Of a stretch of DNA of 64,000 nt, positions 9,154 through 19,754 are shown piece after piece; within the stretch, counting starts at the first letter, position 1; every line of letters starts with the position of its first letter. A program made the position numbers and the translations under genes. Source of the stretch: Tersicoccus solisilvae (lineage in GTDB: Bacteria; Actinomycetota; Actinomycetes; Actinomycetales; Micrococcaceae). A model generated the notes under the pieces. That model saw only the letters and a list, made by a program, of their open reading frames with translations, was not told where the DNA came from and made no database searches. The stretch spans positions 62,001-126,000 of the forward strand of contig NZ_BMJI01000007.1 of assembly GCF_014643255.1 (NCBI RefSeq). Direction: 5' to 3'.

Positions 9154-9583
9154 GCACCAGAGCCCGAACAACGGGCGCCCCGATCGGGCCAGGGTGCAGC
9201 CCGCCGCGGCCACCGCACCAGAGCCCGAACAACGGCACCCCGATCGGGATCGAGCACCAGAGCCCGAACAACGGGCGCCCCGATCGGGCCAGGGTGCGGC
9301 CCGCAACGGCCACCGCACCAGAGCCCGGACAACGGGCGCCCCGATCGGGCCAGGGTGCGGCCCCCAGCGGCCACCGCACCAGAGCCCGAACAACGGGCGC
9401 CCCGATCGGGCTCTGGTGCGGCCCGCGGCGGCCACCGCACCAGAGCCCGAAACAACGGCACCCCGATCGGGATCGAGCACCAGAGCCCGAACAACGGGCG
9501 CCCCGATCGGGCTGGAGTGCGGGCCCCCAGGGCCCACCGCACCAGAGCCCGAACAACGGCGCCCTGATCGGGCTGGAGAGTGC
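9154..9583. repeat. Tandem array of eight 40-45 bp dyad repeats
   Basis: Eight copies begin with GCACCAGAGCCCG at 9154, 9215, 9254, 9315, 9376, 9437, 9477 and 9539. Most copies run 44 bases and end in TCGGGCCAGGGTGC or a variant. The two ends are inverted relative to each other. In copy 5 (9376-9419) the 14-base arms GCACCAGAGCCCGA and TCGGGCTCTGGTGC pair perfectly; other copies pair imperfectly. Copies are separated by about 17 bases of GC-rich spacer, except copies 2/3 and 6/7, which abut through a short variant ending GGGATCGAGC. The array lies between the groL terminator and the DUF4031 gene. It is open in several frames only because it lacks A/T. No protein function is claimed. Confidence 0.9.
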
Positions 9584-9677
9584 GCGACACCAGGGCCGGA
9601 TCCCTCCCGCAGGCCGCGCTGGCGCGTGAACGGGACGGTCCCGGTCCTTGCCGCCGGCCGCCCGGCGCCGGACACGA

Positions 9678-9711
9678 CGGAACCCCCGGACCGTGCGGTC
9701 CGGGGGTTCCG
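9678..9711 (-). terminator. groL terminator hairpin
   Basis: The 15-base arms CGGAACCCCCGGACC (9678-9692) and GGTCCGGGGGTTCCG (9697-9711) pair perfectly around a GTGC loop, 31 bases beyond the groL stop. No T-run follows, as is common in GC-rich actinobacteria. Confidence 0.8.
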
Positions 9712-9742
9712 TTCAGGTGCTGCGAGAGGCAGGCGAGTCGGC

Positions 9743-11491
<1,749 letters not shown>

Positions 11492-11546
11492 TCACCGCGG
11501 CAGCCGGTGCCCGACCCACCGACCACGCGGCCCGGCGAACCGGGAG

Positions 11547-11573
11547 CTGGCAGTCGAGGTGATCGAGTGCTAA
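11547..11573. promoter_or_regulatory. Second, degenerate CIRCE-like box
   Basis: CTGGCAGTC (six of nine matches to TTAGCACTC), a nine-base spacer, then a perfect GAGTGCTAA right arm. It lies on the groL side of the first box. It may be a second HrcA site; the left arm is weak. Confidence 0.5.
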
Positions 11574-11578
11574 CACCA

Positions 11579-11607
11579 TCATTAGCACTCGGCATGGGTG
11601 AGTGCAA
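11579..11607 (-). promoter_or_regulatory. Putative groL promoter
   Basis: Read on the minus strand: TTGCAC (plus 11602-11607), a 17-base spacer, then TAATGA (plus 11579-11584). The elements overlap the CIRCE box, so bound HrcA would block polymerase. Predicted from spacing and hexamers only. Confidence 0.5.
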
Positions 11608-11608
11608 G
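11582..11608. promoter_or_regulatory. CIRCE element (HrcA operator) upstream of groL
   Basis: TTAGCACTC, a nine-base spacer, then GAGTGCAAG: a perfect left arm and seven of nine matches in the right arm of the CIRCE consensus TTAGCACTC-N9-GAGTGCTAA. HrcA represses chaperone genes at this site. Confidence 0.82.
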
Positions 11609-11649
11609 CGACGCGGACCCCACGGACGCCGGTTTCGCGGAGGGCGGGA

Positions 11650-12294
11650 TCAGCCCCGCCGGGCGGCCTCCCACTCCTCGCGCAGCACCCCGAACACCAC
11701 CGCGTCGTACAGCTCGCCGTCCACCAACCGCGCCTTCCGGAAGCGGGCCTCCTCGCGGTAGCCGAGCTTCGGTCCGATCCGGCACATGCCGACGTTCCCG
11801 CTCCAGGTGGCGTAGTCGAGCCGGCCGACGTCGGTGGTGGCGAACAGGTAGTCGGTCCACCGGCTCATCGCCTCGGTGCCGTAGCCGCCGCCCCAGTGGT
11901 CGGGCGGGTAGACCCCGATGCCCAGCCGGATCCACGGCAGGGCGTACGTCCCGGTGCCCGGGGGCACGTCGGCGGGGCGGTTGCCCTTCTCCTCGTAGTA
12001 CCAGGACACCTGCCCGAGGAAGCCCCCGGACGCGGCGTCGACGATCGGCAGGGACAGCCGCGGGGTGGGCCAGGTGCCGGCGTCCACCTGCTCGTGCAGG
12101 GAACGGCAGTAGCCCTCCGCACCCTCGGCGGTCCAGCGCTCGAAGTAGGGGGCGTCGGTGCGCTGCCAGTCGTGGACGCCGCCGTCGGCGGGCGGGCGGA
12201 TCCAGGTCAGCAGGGCGTCGACGTCGGCGTGGGTCCAGTCGCGCAGGACCACCTTGGTGCCCCGCAGGTCCACGGGATCAGGCAGGTCGCTCAT
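11650..12294 (-). CDS. GNAT N-acetyltransferase, RimJ/RimL-like
   Basis: A 214-residue acetyltransferase of the Acetyltransf_3 type. [17 protein letters not shown] at the N-terminus is the usual opening of RimJ/RimL-type enzymes. The acetyl-CoA loop is in [13 protein letters not shown], and [22 protein letters not shown] is the typical C-terminal helix and strand. It would move an acetyl group from acetyl-CoA to an amine, possibly a protein N-terminus; the target is unknown. The DUF3263 gene lies 30 bases upstream on the same strand. Confidence 0.82.
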   Translation of the reverse strand: MSDLPDPVDLRGTKVVLRDWTHADVDALLTWIRPPADGGVHDWQRTDAPYFERWTAEGAEGYCRSLHEQVDAGTWPTPRLSLPIVDAASGGFLGQVSWYYEEKGNRPADVPPGTGTYALPWIRLGIGVYPPDHWGGGYGTEAMSRWTDYLFATTDVGRLDYATWSGNVGMCRIGPKLGYREEARFRKARLVDGELYDAVVFGVLREEWEAARRG

Positions 12295-12324
12295 CGGCTC
12301 GACGACGTAGAGGCCGCTCGACGT

Positions 12325-12633
12325 TCAGGCCGAGCCGCCGAGGCGGCGCTCGGTGCGCGCACGCTGGCGGGTGGCCCGCTGCCGGCGCAGCCGCTTGACC
12401 AGCATGGGGTCGTGCGCGAGGGCGGCCTCGGTGTCGATGAGGGCGTTGAGGATCTGGTAGTAGTGCGTCGCGGAGAGGTCGAACGTCTCGCGGATGACCT
12501 GTTCCTTCGCCCCGGCGTACTTCCACCACTGGCGCTCGAGGGTCAGCATCGCGGCGTCGCGCTCGGACAGCGCCGAGGTGGTGCTCTCGCTCCCCGGCTC
12601 GTGGCTGCGCAGCGCGCGGTCGTCGGCGGTCAT
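12325..12633 (-). CDS. DUF3263 protein, small HTH-like
   Basis: A 102-residue basic protein of the actinobacterial DUF3263 family: [20 protein letters not shown], then [21 protein letters not shown], which looks like a helix-turn-helix resembling sigma-factor region 4. The tail is Arg-rich ([17 protein letters not shown]). It probably binds DNA. A strong GGGGAGGGG-type ribosome site precedes the ATG. It is divergent from ung. Function is unproven in the family. Confidence 0.8.
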   Translation of the reverse strand: MTADDRALRSHEPGSESTTSALSERDAAMLTLERQWWKYAGAKEQVIRETFDLSATHYYQILNALIDTEAALAHDPMLVKRLRRQRATRQRARTERRLGGSA

Positions 12634-12771
12634 CGCACCCCTCCCCTGCCGGGCATGACGGCGCCCGGACTCACCCGACCAGCGTACCGGCGAATCACAC
12701 CGATGTCATTCGCCCGGACCGCGGGCGGCGGACCGCGCGGAGGGGCGGCGCGAGACCGGCACAATGGGGCC

Positions 12772-13446
12772 ATGCCCCAACCGCTCACCGACCTCGTCGC
12801 ACCGGACTGGGCCGAGGCCCTCGCTCCCGTCGAACCCGCCATCCACGCCATGGGCGACTTCCTCCGCGCTGAGCTGACGGCCGGCCGTGGTTATCTGCCG
12901 GCCGGGGACCGCGTGCTGCGGGCCTTCGAGCAACCCCTCGCGGACGTCCGCGTGCTCATCGTCGGCCAGGATCCCTATCCGACGCCGGGGCACGCGGTCG
13001 GGTTGTCCTTCGCGGTGGAGCGCGACGTGCGGCCGCTCCCCCGCAGCCTGACCAACATCTACCGGGAACTGCAGAACGACCTGGGCCAGGCGCCCGCCGA
13101 GCACGGCGACCTGAGCGCCTGGAACCGGCAGGGCATCATGCTGCTCAACCGGGTCCTCACCGTGCGTCCGGGCGCCGCCGGTTCCCACCGCGGCAAGGGC
13201 TGGGAGGCGGTCACCGAGGCGGCGATCCGCGCGCTGGTCGCCCGTGACAGTGCGCTCGTGGCGATCCTCTGGGGTCGGGACGCCCAGAACCTCGCGCCAC
13301 TGCTCGGCGACACGCCGCGCGTCGAGTCCGCGCATCCGAGCCCGCTCTCGGCCTCGCGCGGCTTCTTCGGCTCCCGCCCGTTCTCCCGCAGCAACGCCAT
13401 GCTGCGCGAGCTCGGTGCCGCGGAGGTCGACTGGTCGCTGAGCTGA
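12772..13446 (+). CDS. ung: Uracil-DNA glycosylase
   Basis: A 224-residue family-1 uracil-DNA glycosylase that removes uracil from DNA as the first step of base-excision repair. The water-activating Asp and pocket residues are in [26 protein letters not shown] carries the uracil-binding Asn; the DNA-intercalation loop with the catalytic His is [14 protein letters not shown]. Length and motif order are normal. The start ATG at 12772 has a GGAGGGG about 30 bases upstream but only a weak close ribosome site. An ATG at 12764 is out of frame. Confidence 0.97.
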   Translation: MPQPLTDLVAPDWAEALAPVEPAIHAMGDFLRAELTAGRGYLPAGDRVLRAFEQPLADVRVLIVGQDPYPTPGHAVGLSFAVERDVRPLPRSLTNIYRELQNDLGQAPAEHGDLSAWNRQGIMLLNRVLTVRPGAAGSHRGKGWEAVTEAAIRALVARDSALVAILWGRDAQNLAPLLGDTPRVESAHPSPLSASRGFFGSRPFSRSNAMLRELGAAEVDWSLS

Positions 13447-13482
13447 GGGAGCCGGCCGACCCCGAGCCCCGAGGGCCGCCGA

Positions 13483-13500
13483 GCCGCCGTCGACGGCGGC
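13483..13500. terminator. Palindrome between convergent ung and DUF3349 genes
   Basis: A perfect 18-base palindrome, GCCGCCGTCGACGGCGGC, lies between the ends of two convergent genes and could stop transcription from both sides. With no loop sequence it would need to open a few central bases. No T-run. Confidence 0.5.
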
Positions 13501-13501
13501 G

Positions 13502-14173
13502 TCAGGCCCCGTCGCCCGAGGACGGCTGGCCGATCCGCCGGGCGAGGTGGTCGCTGACCCGGCGGATGTCCTCCTCGGTGGGCAACTGGTCCGTCACCTG
13601 GACGATCCGATCGCCGACCTGCACGCGGGAGGGGTCGACGAGGCCCGCCCCGGCGAGTTCCCGGGCCACCTGGGCGACCTCGTCGTCGGTCATCCGGCGC
13701 CGCAGCAGCGCGAGCAGGGGGACGTAGTCCGTGTCGGGCACCCCGGTCGGATAGCCCTCCCGCAACCAGCCGACGAGCCTGCCGATGAAGGCGCCCCTCC
13801 CCGCACCGGCCCCGTCGCCGCGGACGCCGGGCTCGCCGGCGTCGCAGTCGTCCGCCGCGGGATCGAACGGACCGGGATCGGCCAGCGGCCACCCGCCGGC
13901 GGCGAGCCGCGAGGACACGCGGGCGATGTCGGCCGGGTCGGGCCGGCCGAGCAGCTGCGCGCGGATGGCCTCCTCGACCTGAGCGGTGGTCACCGTCTCG
14001 GCCTGGTGGCCGGCGTCGGCCAGGTGCTGGGCCACGAGCAGCACCTCCTCGGTGGTGAGCCGCCGGCCGAGCACGCCGAGCAGCGTGACGTAGTCGGTCT
14101 CCGGGATCCCCTGCGGGTACCCGGCGCGCAGCCAGCCGACGACCCTCGTCACGAGCGGGATGCGCGCGCTCAT
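13502..14173 (-). CDS. Tandem DUF3349 protein
   Basis: A 223-residue protein made of two copies of DUF3349, a small actinobacterial domain. Copy one (residues 7-98) has VVGWLRAGYPQGIPETDYVTLLGVLGRRLT, and copy two (about 130-217) has LVGWLREGYPTGVPDTDYVPLLALLRRRMT, joined by an acidic Gly-rich linker. The single-domain relative in mycobacteria sits beside pitA as well, so the order pitA - small membrane protein - DUF3349 is conserved. The ATG overlaps the stop of the membrane protein (ATGA), so translation is coupled. A role in phosphate handling is suggested only by the neighbours. Confidence 0.85.
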   Translation of the reverse strand: MSARIPLVTRVVGWLRAGYPQGIPETDYVTLLGVLGRRLTTEEVLLVAQHLADAGHQAETVTTAQVEEAIRAQLLGRPDPADIARVSSRLAAGGWPLADPGPFDPAADDCDAGEPGVRGDGAGAGRGAFIGRLVGWLREGYPTGVPDTDYVPLLALLRRRMTDDEVAQVARELAGAGLVDPSRVQVGDRIVQVTDQLPTEEDIRRVSDHLARRIGQPSSGDGA

Positions 14174-14472
14174 CCGCGACCCTGGAAGGTGGGGAAGCCG
14201 TGCTCGAAGCTGATCGACAGGCCGAGTCCGCTGCCGACGATGAACGCGAGCGCGAGCAGGACCGCGAGGACGACGACGGCCATCAGCACGATGCCCGCCA
14301 CGCGGGCGGCGGGACGGGGCGGTGCGGCGTCGTCCTCGGCGGCGCCGCCCTCGCCGGCGGCCAACAGCCTGATGCCGGTGGCGAAGATTGCGGGCAGTCC
14401 GGCGCCGAAGACGACGCCCCACAACAGCACCTGCCACGCCGCGGACCCGAACAGGCCGAGCATCCCCGTCAT
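14170..14472 (-). CDS. Small two-segment membrane protein in the pitA operon
   Basis: A 100-residue protein with membrane segments at about residues 10-35 and 58-82, separated by an acidic/Pro-rich stretch. It corresponds in position and topology to the membrane protein next to pitA in mycobacteria. It overlaps pitA and the DUF3349 gene by ATGA at each end, so the three genes form one translationally coupled operon. No catalytic motif is visible; it may be an accessory or regulatory partner of the phosphate carrier. Confidence 0.75.
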   Translation of the reverse strand: MTGMLGLFGSAAWQVLLWGVVFGAGLPAIFATGIRLLAAGEGGAAEDDAAPPRPAARVAGIVLMAVVVLAVLLALAFIVGSGLGLSISFEHGFPTFQGRG

Positions 14473-15692
14473 CGGGCACCACCGGCGGAGACGGGCTCGG
14501 CGCCGGCGGACGAGGCGTCCCACTCGGCGTTGACGTTGCCGGCGTGCACCGGCTTGCGGCGGGCCCGCAGCCACATCGCACCGGCCAGCGCGACGAGGAC
14601 GACGACGATGGCGATGGCGCCCGGGAGCCCGCCGATCAGGTGGGCGATCCACCACATCGCGGCTCCGACCAGCCCGGCGCACGGCAGGGTGATCAACCAG
14701 GCGACCACCATGCGACCGGCCACGCCCCAGCGCACCTCGGCGCCGGGCCGGCCGAGTCCCGTACCGAGGATGGACCCGGTGGCCACGTGCGTGGTGGAGA
14801 GGGCGAAGCCCAGGTGGCTGGACGTGAGGATGACCGCGGCCGACGCGCTCTCGGCGGCCATGCCCTGCGGGGACGAGATCTCCACCAGTCCCTTGCCGAG
14901 GGTGCGGATGATGCGCCAGCCGCCCAGGTAGGTGCCGAGGGCGATGGCGAGCGCGCAGGCGAGCTTCACCCAGAACGGCACCGCGTGCGTGTCCGTCCAG
15001 GCGCCGTAGGCGAGCAGCGCGAGGGTGATGACGCCCATCGTCTTCTGGGCGTCGTTCGTGCCGTGGGCGAGGGAGACGAGGGACGCGGTGCCGATCTGGC
15101 CCCACCGGAACCCGCGCTCGCTCCACCGGCGGGCGACGCCGACGGTGATGGCGAAGACCAGCCGGGTGCCGATGGCGGCGACGATCGCGGCGACCAGCGG
15201 GGAGAGCACGGCCGGCAGGATCACCTTGCCGATGACGCCGTCGAGCTTGCTCCCGTCACCCGCCCAGTTGACGCCGGCGATGCCGAGTCCGGCGATCGTG
15301 GAGCCGATCAGCCCGCCGAACAGCGCGTGGGACGAGCTGGACGGCAGGCCGAGCAGCCAGGTGAGCAGGTTCCAGACGATGCCGCCGATCAGACCGGCGA
15401 GCACGATGACGAGCAGCGCGTGCCCGTGGTCCGCCGTCAGCTCCGGTCGCGGGGCCCCGGAGGAGTCCTGGATGTGCACGACGGCGTTCGTCACGGTGAG
15501 CGCCACCTCGACGCTGAGGAACGCGCCGATGAGATTGAGGACGCCGGAGAGGGCGACGGCGACCCTGGGGGTGAGCGCGCCGGTCGCGATGGAGGTGGCC
15601 ATCGCGTTGGCCGTGTCGTGGAAACCGTTCGTGAAGTCGAAGGCGAGGGCGGTGATCACCACCAGCACCAGCACGATGAGTTCGGGGTTCAC
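14469..15692 (-). CDS. pitA: Low-affinity inorganic phosphate transporter
   Basis: A 407-residue PiT-family carrier that imports phosphate (often as a metal-phosphate) with protons across the cytoplasmic membrane. It shows the paired family signatures FDFTNGFHDTANAMATSIATG near the N-terminus and SLAHGTNDAQKTMGVITLAL in the second half. About ten membrane segments are predicted. The GC-rich extracytoplasmic or cytoplasmic loop lies between the repeats. First gene of a three-gene operon. Confidence 0.93.
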   Translation of the reverse strand: MNPELIVLVLVVITALAFDFTNGFHDTANAMATSIATGALTPRVAVALSGVLNLIGAFLSVEVALTVTNAVVHIQDSSGAPRPELTADHGHALLVIVLAGLIGGIVWNLLTWLLGLPSSSSHALFGGLIGSTIAGLGIAGVNWAGDGSKLDGVIGKVILPAVLSPLVAAIVAAIGTRLVFAITVGVARRWSERGFRWGQIGTASLVSLAHGTNDAQKTMGVITLALLAYGAWTDTHAVPFWVKLACALAIALGTYLGGWRIIRTLGKGLVEISSPQGMAAESASAAVILTSSHLGFALSTTHVATGSILGTGLGRPGAEVRWGVAGRMVVAWLITLPCAGLVGAAMWWIAHLIGGLPGAIAIVVVLVALAGAMWLRARRKPVHAGNVNAEWDASSAGAEPVSAGGAR

Positions 15693-15785
15693 ACCCGTCA
15701 GCGTCGTCGCCCCGGTGGAGCGCGGTCAAGGCCCCGGCGGAGCTACCGGCCCGTACCGCGCAGAGTTCATCTCGCGTTCACTGCC

Positions 15786-17324
15786 TCACCGGCGGCGGTT
15801 GCGTCGCCGGCGTTCGCCGGGTCCCTTGGCGAAGGGCCGCGCGAGGTTGTCGCCGAGCACCACACCGGCGGCGAGGGCGAGGATCACCGTCATCGCGTAG
15901 AACAACGTGGTGGCGCCGATCCCGAGGTCGGCGCCCTCGATCGAGATGCCGTACACGGCCTGGAAGATGCTCATGCCGGGGAACATGAACATGATCGACG
16001 GGATCGCGATGACGGCGGAGGGCGCGTTCATCCGCAGCGCCACGACACGGGCGGCCATGCCGATGAACACGCTGGCGACGGCCGGCGCGAGCCGCTGCCC
16101 GAACCCCGTCCAGCCGGCGACCACCATGACGAGGTAGGCCGCGGCGGTCACGCCCGCCGTCGGGAGCAGCAGGTCGGGCCGGGTCTGCAGCACGATCGCG
16201 ATCAGCACCGCGGACACGGCCGAGAGAATCACCATCACCGGCCACGGCGGGCTGTTGATGGCCGACGTGACGTCGACGTCCATGCGCGGCACGCCCATGT
16301 TGACGCCCACCACGAGGGAGATGGCGATGCCGGCGGCCACCGCCGCGAACACCAGCATCGCCGAGAGGTAGCGGCCCGCCGCGCTGACGGGGAAGCCGTT
16401 GACGGCGTCCTGGGTCGCGGAGACGAGGCGCATGGTCGGCAGCAGCAGGATCAGCCCACCGGCGATCACCAGGCCCTGCGCGACCGGGATGTGGGCGACG
16501 CCGGCCACCTGGGCGAGCCCGGCGATGATGGCGGAGGCCGCCGCCACGGTGAAGAACTCGGGGATGCGCCAGGCGCCGAGCCGCTGCTGCACCACGGTCA
16601 CGAGCACCGTCGAGACGAAGGAGAGCAGGCAGGCGACCAGCCCGCCGCCGAGGAACAGCACGATGGTCGTGGTGAAGCCCGCGGACGCGAGCCGCACCGC
16701 CCAGCGGGGGAAGGGCTTGTGCCGGGACGTGATCTCCTGCATCCGGGCGCCCGCGGTGTCCCGGTCCAGGTCGCCGACGATGATGTCGGAGACCAGCCGG
16801 TGCAGGTCGGCGAGCGCCGCATAGTTGTCGGACCAGGAGCGGACGACCCGCAGCACGGTGATCGGCGTGATGTAGGGGCCGGCGTAGTTGATCGTGACGG
16901 ACTGGTTGTTGATGTCGACGTCGACGTTGCGCAGCCCCAGGGAGGCGGTGACGGCGATGACGCTGGTCTCGACCTCGAGCGCTCCGGCGCCGTACCGGAA
17001 CAGGGACTCGGCCAGCTCGAGCGCGAAGTCGAGGGTCTTGCGGGCGCTGTCCTCGACCGCGTCGACCCGGATGGTCGGGTTGGCGTAGGGGCTGCCGGCC
17101 AGCCGCTCGACCAGGCTCATCGGCGCCGTCGGCGGGGCGTCGCCCTGGATCAGCTTGCGCAGGACGCGATTGGCCGCGTAGTTGGACCGGGCCTGCGCGG
17201 CTCCGGGCAGGGTGAGGGGTTTGGTCGCCGGCCCCGCCTTCCCCGATCCGCGACCCGTTCCGGTGCTCTCAGCGCGTTCACCCGGGATCCGGCGGGGCCT
17301 CCCGGTGCTGTTCCTCTGCTGCAC
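15786..17324 (-). CDS. Threonine/serine exporter family protein (ThrE)
   Basis: A 512-residue protein with a cytoplasmic N-terminal half (DFALELAESLFRYGAGALEVETSV, ThrE signature) and about ten membrane segments in the C-terminal half, the fused ThrE/YjjP-YjjB layout found in actinobacteria. Such proteins export threonine and serine. The N-terminal 45 residues are Arg/Gly/Pro-rich and may be disordered. The gene lies 93 bases from the pitA start, on the same strand. The export substrate is inferred from the family. Confidence 0.87.
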   Translation of the reverse strand: MQQRNSTGRPRRIPGERAESTGTGRGSGKAGPATKPLTLPGAAQARSNYAANRVLRKLIQGDAPPTAPMSLVERLAGSPYANPTIRVDAVEDSARKTLDFALELAESLFRYGAGALEVETSVIAVTASLGLRNVDVDINNQSVTINYAGPYITPITVLRVVRSWSDNYAALADLHRLVSDIIVGDLDRDTAGARMQEITSRHKPFPRWAVRLASAGFTTTIVLFLGGGLVACLLSFVSTVLVTVVQQRLGAWRIPEFFTVAAASAIIAGLAQVAGVAHIPVAQGLVIAGGLILLLPTMRLVSATQDAVNGFPVSAAGRYLSAMLVFAAVAAGIAISLVVGVNMGVPRMDVDVTSAINSPPWPVMVILSAVSAVLIAIVLQTRPDLLLPTAGVTAAAYLVMVVAGWTGFGQRLAPAVASVFIGMAARVVALRMNAPSAVIAIPSIMFMFPGMSIFQAVYGISIEGADLGIGATTLFYAMTVILALAAGVVLGDNLARPFAKGPGERRRRNRRR

Positions 17325-17345
17325 GACCGCTCTCGACCGCGACGC

Positions 17346-18668
17346 TCAGGATCGTCCGGACGTGGCGGCCCGGCGGCTCCGCCATGCCTTCAGGCCGCGG
17401 GACCGCAGCGTCGTCGCCGCGTCGACGAGGGTGCGTCCGGCGCGCATGGCCGTGAAGGCGACGCGGTCCACCGGGCTCACGAAGGTACCGAGGAGCTGGA
17501 CGACCTCGCCGCCGAAGCCCTTCTTGAACTCGTAGTTGCCGTGCCCCTCCGCGTCCTCGCTGTCGATGCCGAACGTGCCGTAGAAGTTGTACCGCCGGTA
17601 CCCGTGCTCGAGCGCGTGCAGCAGCATGCCCCAGTAGAGGCGGGTGGCGCCGTTGAAGTAGATGAAGTCCTGCTTGGTGCCGCCGATCACGCACGTGATC
17701 TCGTCGCCGTAGCAGGCGAAGTGGATGGCGGCCACGGTCGTCACCCCGATCGAGTCCGGGTAGCGCGCGATGTCGGCGAGGCTGCGCTCGTAGCTGTCGG
17801 CCAGCTCGTCGACGACCTTCAGCCGCCGGGCCTTCTTGGCGCTGCCCGTGGCCTCGATGGCGGCGCGCAGCTCGTCGGCGGACGCCCGCTCGGCGGCGAG
17901 GCGCTCCGTCAGGGAGGCACGGTAGGCGGGGATGTCGATCCGGGCCATCATCAGCTTGGTGAAGGTCGGCGACGTCGCGGTCAGCAGGGTCCGGTAGTAG
18001 TCCTTGTCGCGGTAGACGAAGCCCTTCTCGTCCCCGGCGGTGCTGAGCGCGTCGTAGAACTCGTCGAGCGTCTCGAGGGTGGCCTGCTCGAGGAACACCC
18101 CGTTCTTCTCGGCCTTCCGGATCGCTTTGCGTGTCCGGTAGTCCATTCCCATGATCAGCTGCTCGGCGTCCTCGATGCCCTCGAGCGACTTGACGAACAT
18201 CCAGTTGATGTCGACGAAGTCCATGGCCGTGCCCTCGTGCGCGAAGCCCAGGCGCTCGAGCCGGTCCACGAGGGGCCGGTTGTCCTCGACCTCGGGGTGC
18301 TCGACCCCGTCGGCGTCGCGGGCCACGTAGCGCACGTTGGGCGAGATCCGCAGCTCGGCGGCCTTGCGCCCGGAGGCGTGCCGGGTCAGAGCGGCGAGGA
18401 CGGACTCGACCAGCGCGGGGTCCGCCCAGTCCATCAGCGGGCCCTTGGAGCACTGGCAGGTGCGGTATCCGAGCCGGTTGGCGGCGTACGTCAGCTTGGC
18501 GACGGCGACGAGCTCACCGGCGCGCCGGACGCCGACGAGCTCGGCGTCCTGCCCCCGGAGCCGCTGGAACCGGGCCAGCTCGGCCGACTGGATGAAGCTC
18601 GACTGCGGGTGGAACTGCGCGAAGGCGGTGAAGTCCTCGTCGCTGATGATCTCGGTCGTGACGTGCAT
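17346..18668 (-). CDS. FemABX-family peptidoglycan-bridge aminoacyltransferase
   Basis: A 440-residue member of the FemABX family, tandem GNAT-like folds that add amino acids from aminoacyl-tRNA to the stem peptide of lipid II. Visible pieces: QSSFIQSAELARFQRLRGQ, SKGPLMDW, NWMFVKSLEGIEDAEQLIMGMDYRTRKAIRKAEK (acceptor/tRNA face), then a charged helical insertion at about 245-295 typical of the coiled-coil arm, and YRRYNFYGTFGID. It lies 12 bases after a second FemABX gene, with GGAGG before the ATG. Two such genes suggest a multi-residue cross-bridge; the amino acid used is unknown. Confidence 0.88.
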   Translation of the reverse strand: MHVTTEIISDEDFTAFAQFHPQSSFIQSAELARFQRLRGQDAELVGVRRAGELVAVAKLTYAANRLGYRTCQCSKGPLMDWADPALVESVLAALTRHASGRKAAELRISPNVRYVARDADGVEHPEVEDNRPLVDRLERLGFAHEGTAMDFVDINWMFVKSLEGIEDAEQLIMGMDYRTRKAIRKAEKNGVFLEQATLETLDEFYDALSTAGDEKGFVYRDKDYYRTLLTATSPTFTKLMMARIDIPAYRASLTERLAAERASADELRAAIEATGSAKKARRLKVVDELADSYERSLADIARYPDSIGVTTVAAIHFACYGDEITCVIGGTKQDFIYFNGATRLYWGMLLHALEHGYRRYNFYGTFGIDSEDAEGHGNYEFKKGFGGEVVQLLGTFVSPVDRVAFTAMRAGRTLVDAATTLRSRGLKAWRSRRAATSGRS

Positions 18669-18680
18669 GCCGGCCCCCTC

Positions 18681-19754
18681 CTAGTAGTACTGGTCGCTGC
18701 TGCGCAGGGCGTGCAGGCGCCGCGCCACGCGCTCCCCGCCCCTCTGCCACGCCGAGTAGGCGCGGGGCCGCAGTGCGAGGTCGTAGCAGCCCACGAAGTC
18801 GGTCACGGTCTTGGTGAAGCTGGTCTTGAACAGCCCGACCCCGTAGAGCGGATGGCTGCGGTCCTTGACCCGGTCGGCGGGCGGGGCGCCGCAGAAGTCG
18901 TACTCGACGCACCCGAGGTCCTTGAGCCGGCGGATCATGGCCCACTGGACGAAGTGCGAGTCGCCGTAGATCGACCGCTCCTGCAGCGATCCGCCGTCCT
19001 TGTAGGTGCCCTTGGTGCCGTAGCCGACGGCGAACGCCCCGACGCTCGGGCGGCCGTTCTCGTGCGCGAACGCGATGTGGGCCTGGCCCCGGCGGGCGAA
19101 CTCGCTCCAGAACTGCTCGTAGTAGGCGTAGTCGCGCAGGGGCATCGAGCCCTTGGCGCTGACGGTCGCCACCATCAGGTCGAACAGCTGCCGGTAGGCC
19201 TCCGGGCCGGGTTCGGCGAAGGTCACCTCGCACCCCTCGCGCTCCGCCCGGCGGATGGCGTTGCGCCCGCGCGACGAGAGTCGGCGGAACAGCTCCTGCT
19301 CGGTTCCCCGCAGGTCCAGCAGCGCGGTCGAGTCGTTGGACTGGATGTTGCCGGTCTTGACCAGCCCGGCCGCGGCGAACACGGAGACGGTCTCGGGCGT
19401 CTTCACCAGGTCCGGTTCGATCTTGACGGCGAAAACCCGCAGCTTCTCCCGGTGCACGAGGTCCCGCACGGCGTCGAGGGCGTCGACCACGGCCGCGGCG
19501 TCGCCGACGTCGGGGCCCTTGATCAGGTACCACAGCGAGCCCAGCAGCGGGACGGCCTTCTCGAGCACCAGGCAGGCGGAGGTGACCTCGGCGGATTCGA
19601 GCACGAGGTACCGCGGCGCCCAGCCGCGCTGCCGCTTCACCGCGATGAAGGCCTCGGACTGCAGGAGGTTGCCACCGCCCGGATTGGCGAGCACGAGCTC
19701 GTCCCAGCGGGCGATCTCCTCGTCGGTGGCGAATCGAGCGGTGAAGGCGGGCAA
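18681..19754 (-). CDS. Second FemABX-family aminoacyltransferase
   Basis: A 357-residue FemABX protein without the long coiled-coil arm of its neighbour. It has GNLLQSEAFIAVKRQRGW, YLIKGPDVGD, IQSNDSTALLDLRGTEQELFRRLSSRGRNAIRRAEREG, and VEYDFCGAPP near the C-terminus. The start is TTG at 19754 with GAGG seven bases upstream. The first gene of the fem pair; likely adds a residue to the peptidoglycan stem peptide. A TAGACT hexamer at about 19821-19826 (minus) could be its -10 element. Confidence 0.87.
   Translation of the reverse strand: MPAFTARFATDEEIARWDELVLANPGGGNLLQSEAFIAVKRQRGWAPRYLVLESAEVTSACLVLEKAVPLLGSLWYLIKGPDVGDAAAVVDALDAVRDLVHREKLRVFAVKIEPDLVKTPETVSVFAAAGLVKTGNIQSNDSTALLDLRGTEQELFRRLSSRGRNAIRRAEREGCEVTFAEPGPEAYRQLFDLMVATVSAKGSMPLRDYAYYEQFWSEFARRGQAHIAFAHENGRPSVGAFAVGYGTKGTYKDGGSLQERSIYGDSHFVQWAMIRRLKDLGCVEYDFCGAPPADRVKDRSHPLYGVGLFKTSFTKTVTDFVGCYDLALRPRAYSAWQRGGERVARRLHALRSSDQYY

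Noticed and set aside
9154-9583. A CRISPR array
   Set aside because: Spacers are about 17 bases and nearly the same as each other, two copies have no spacer, and no cas genes are present.
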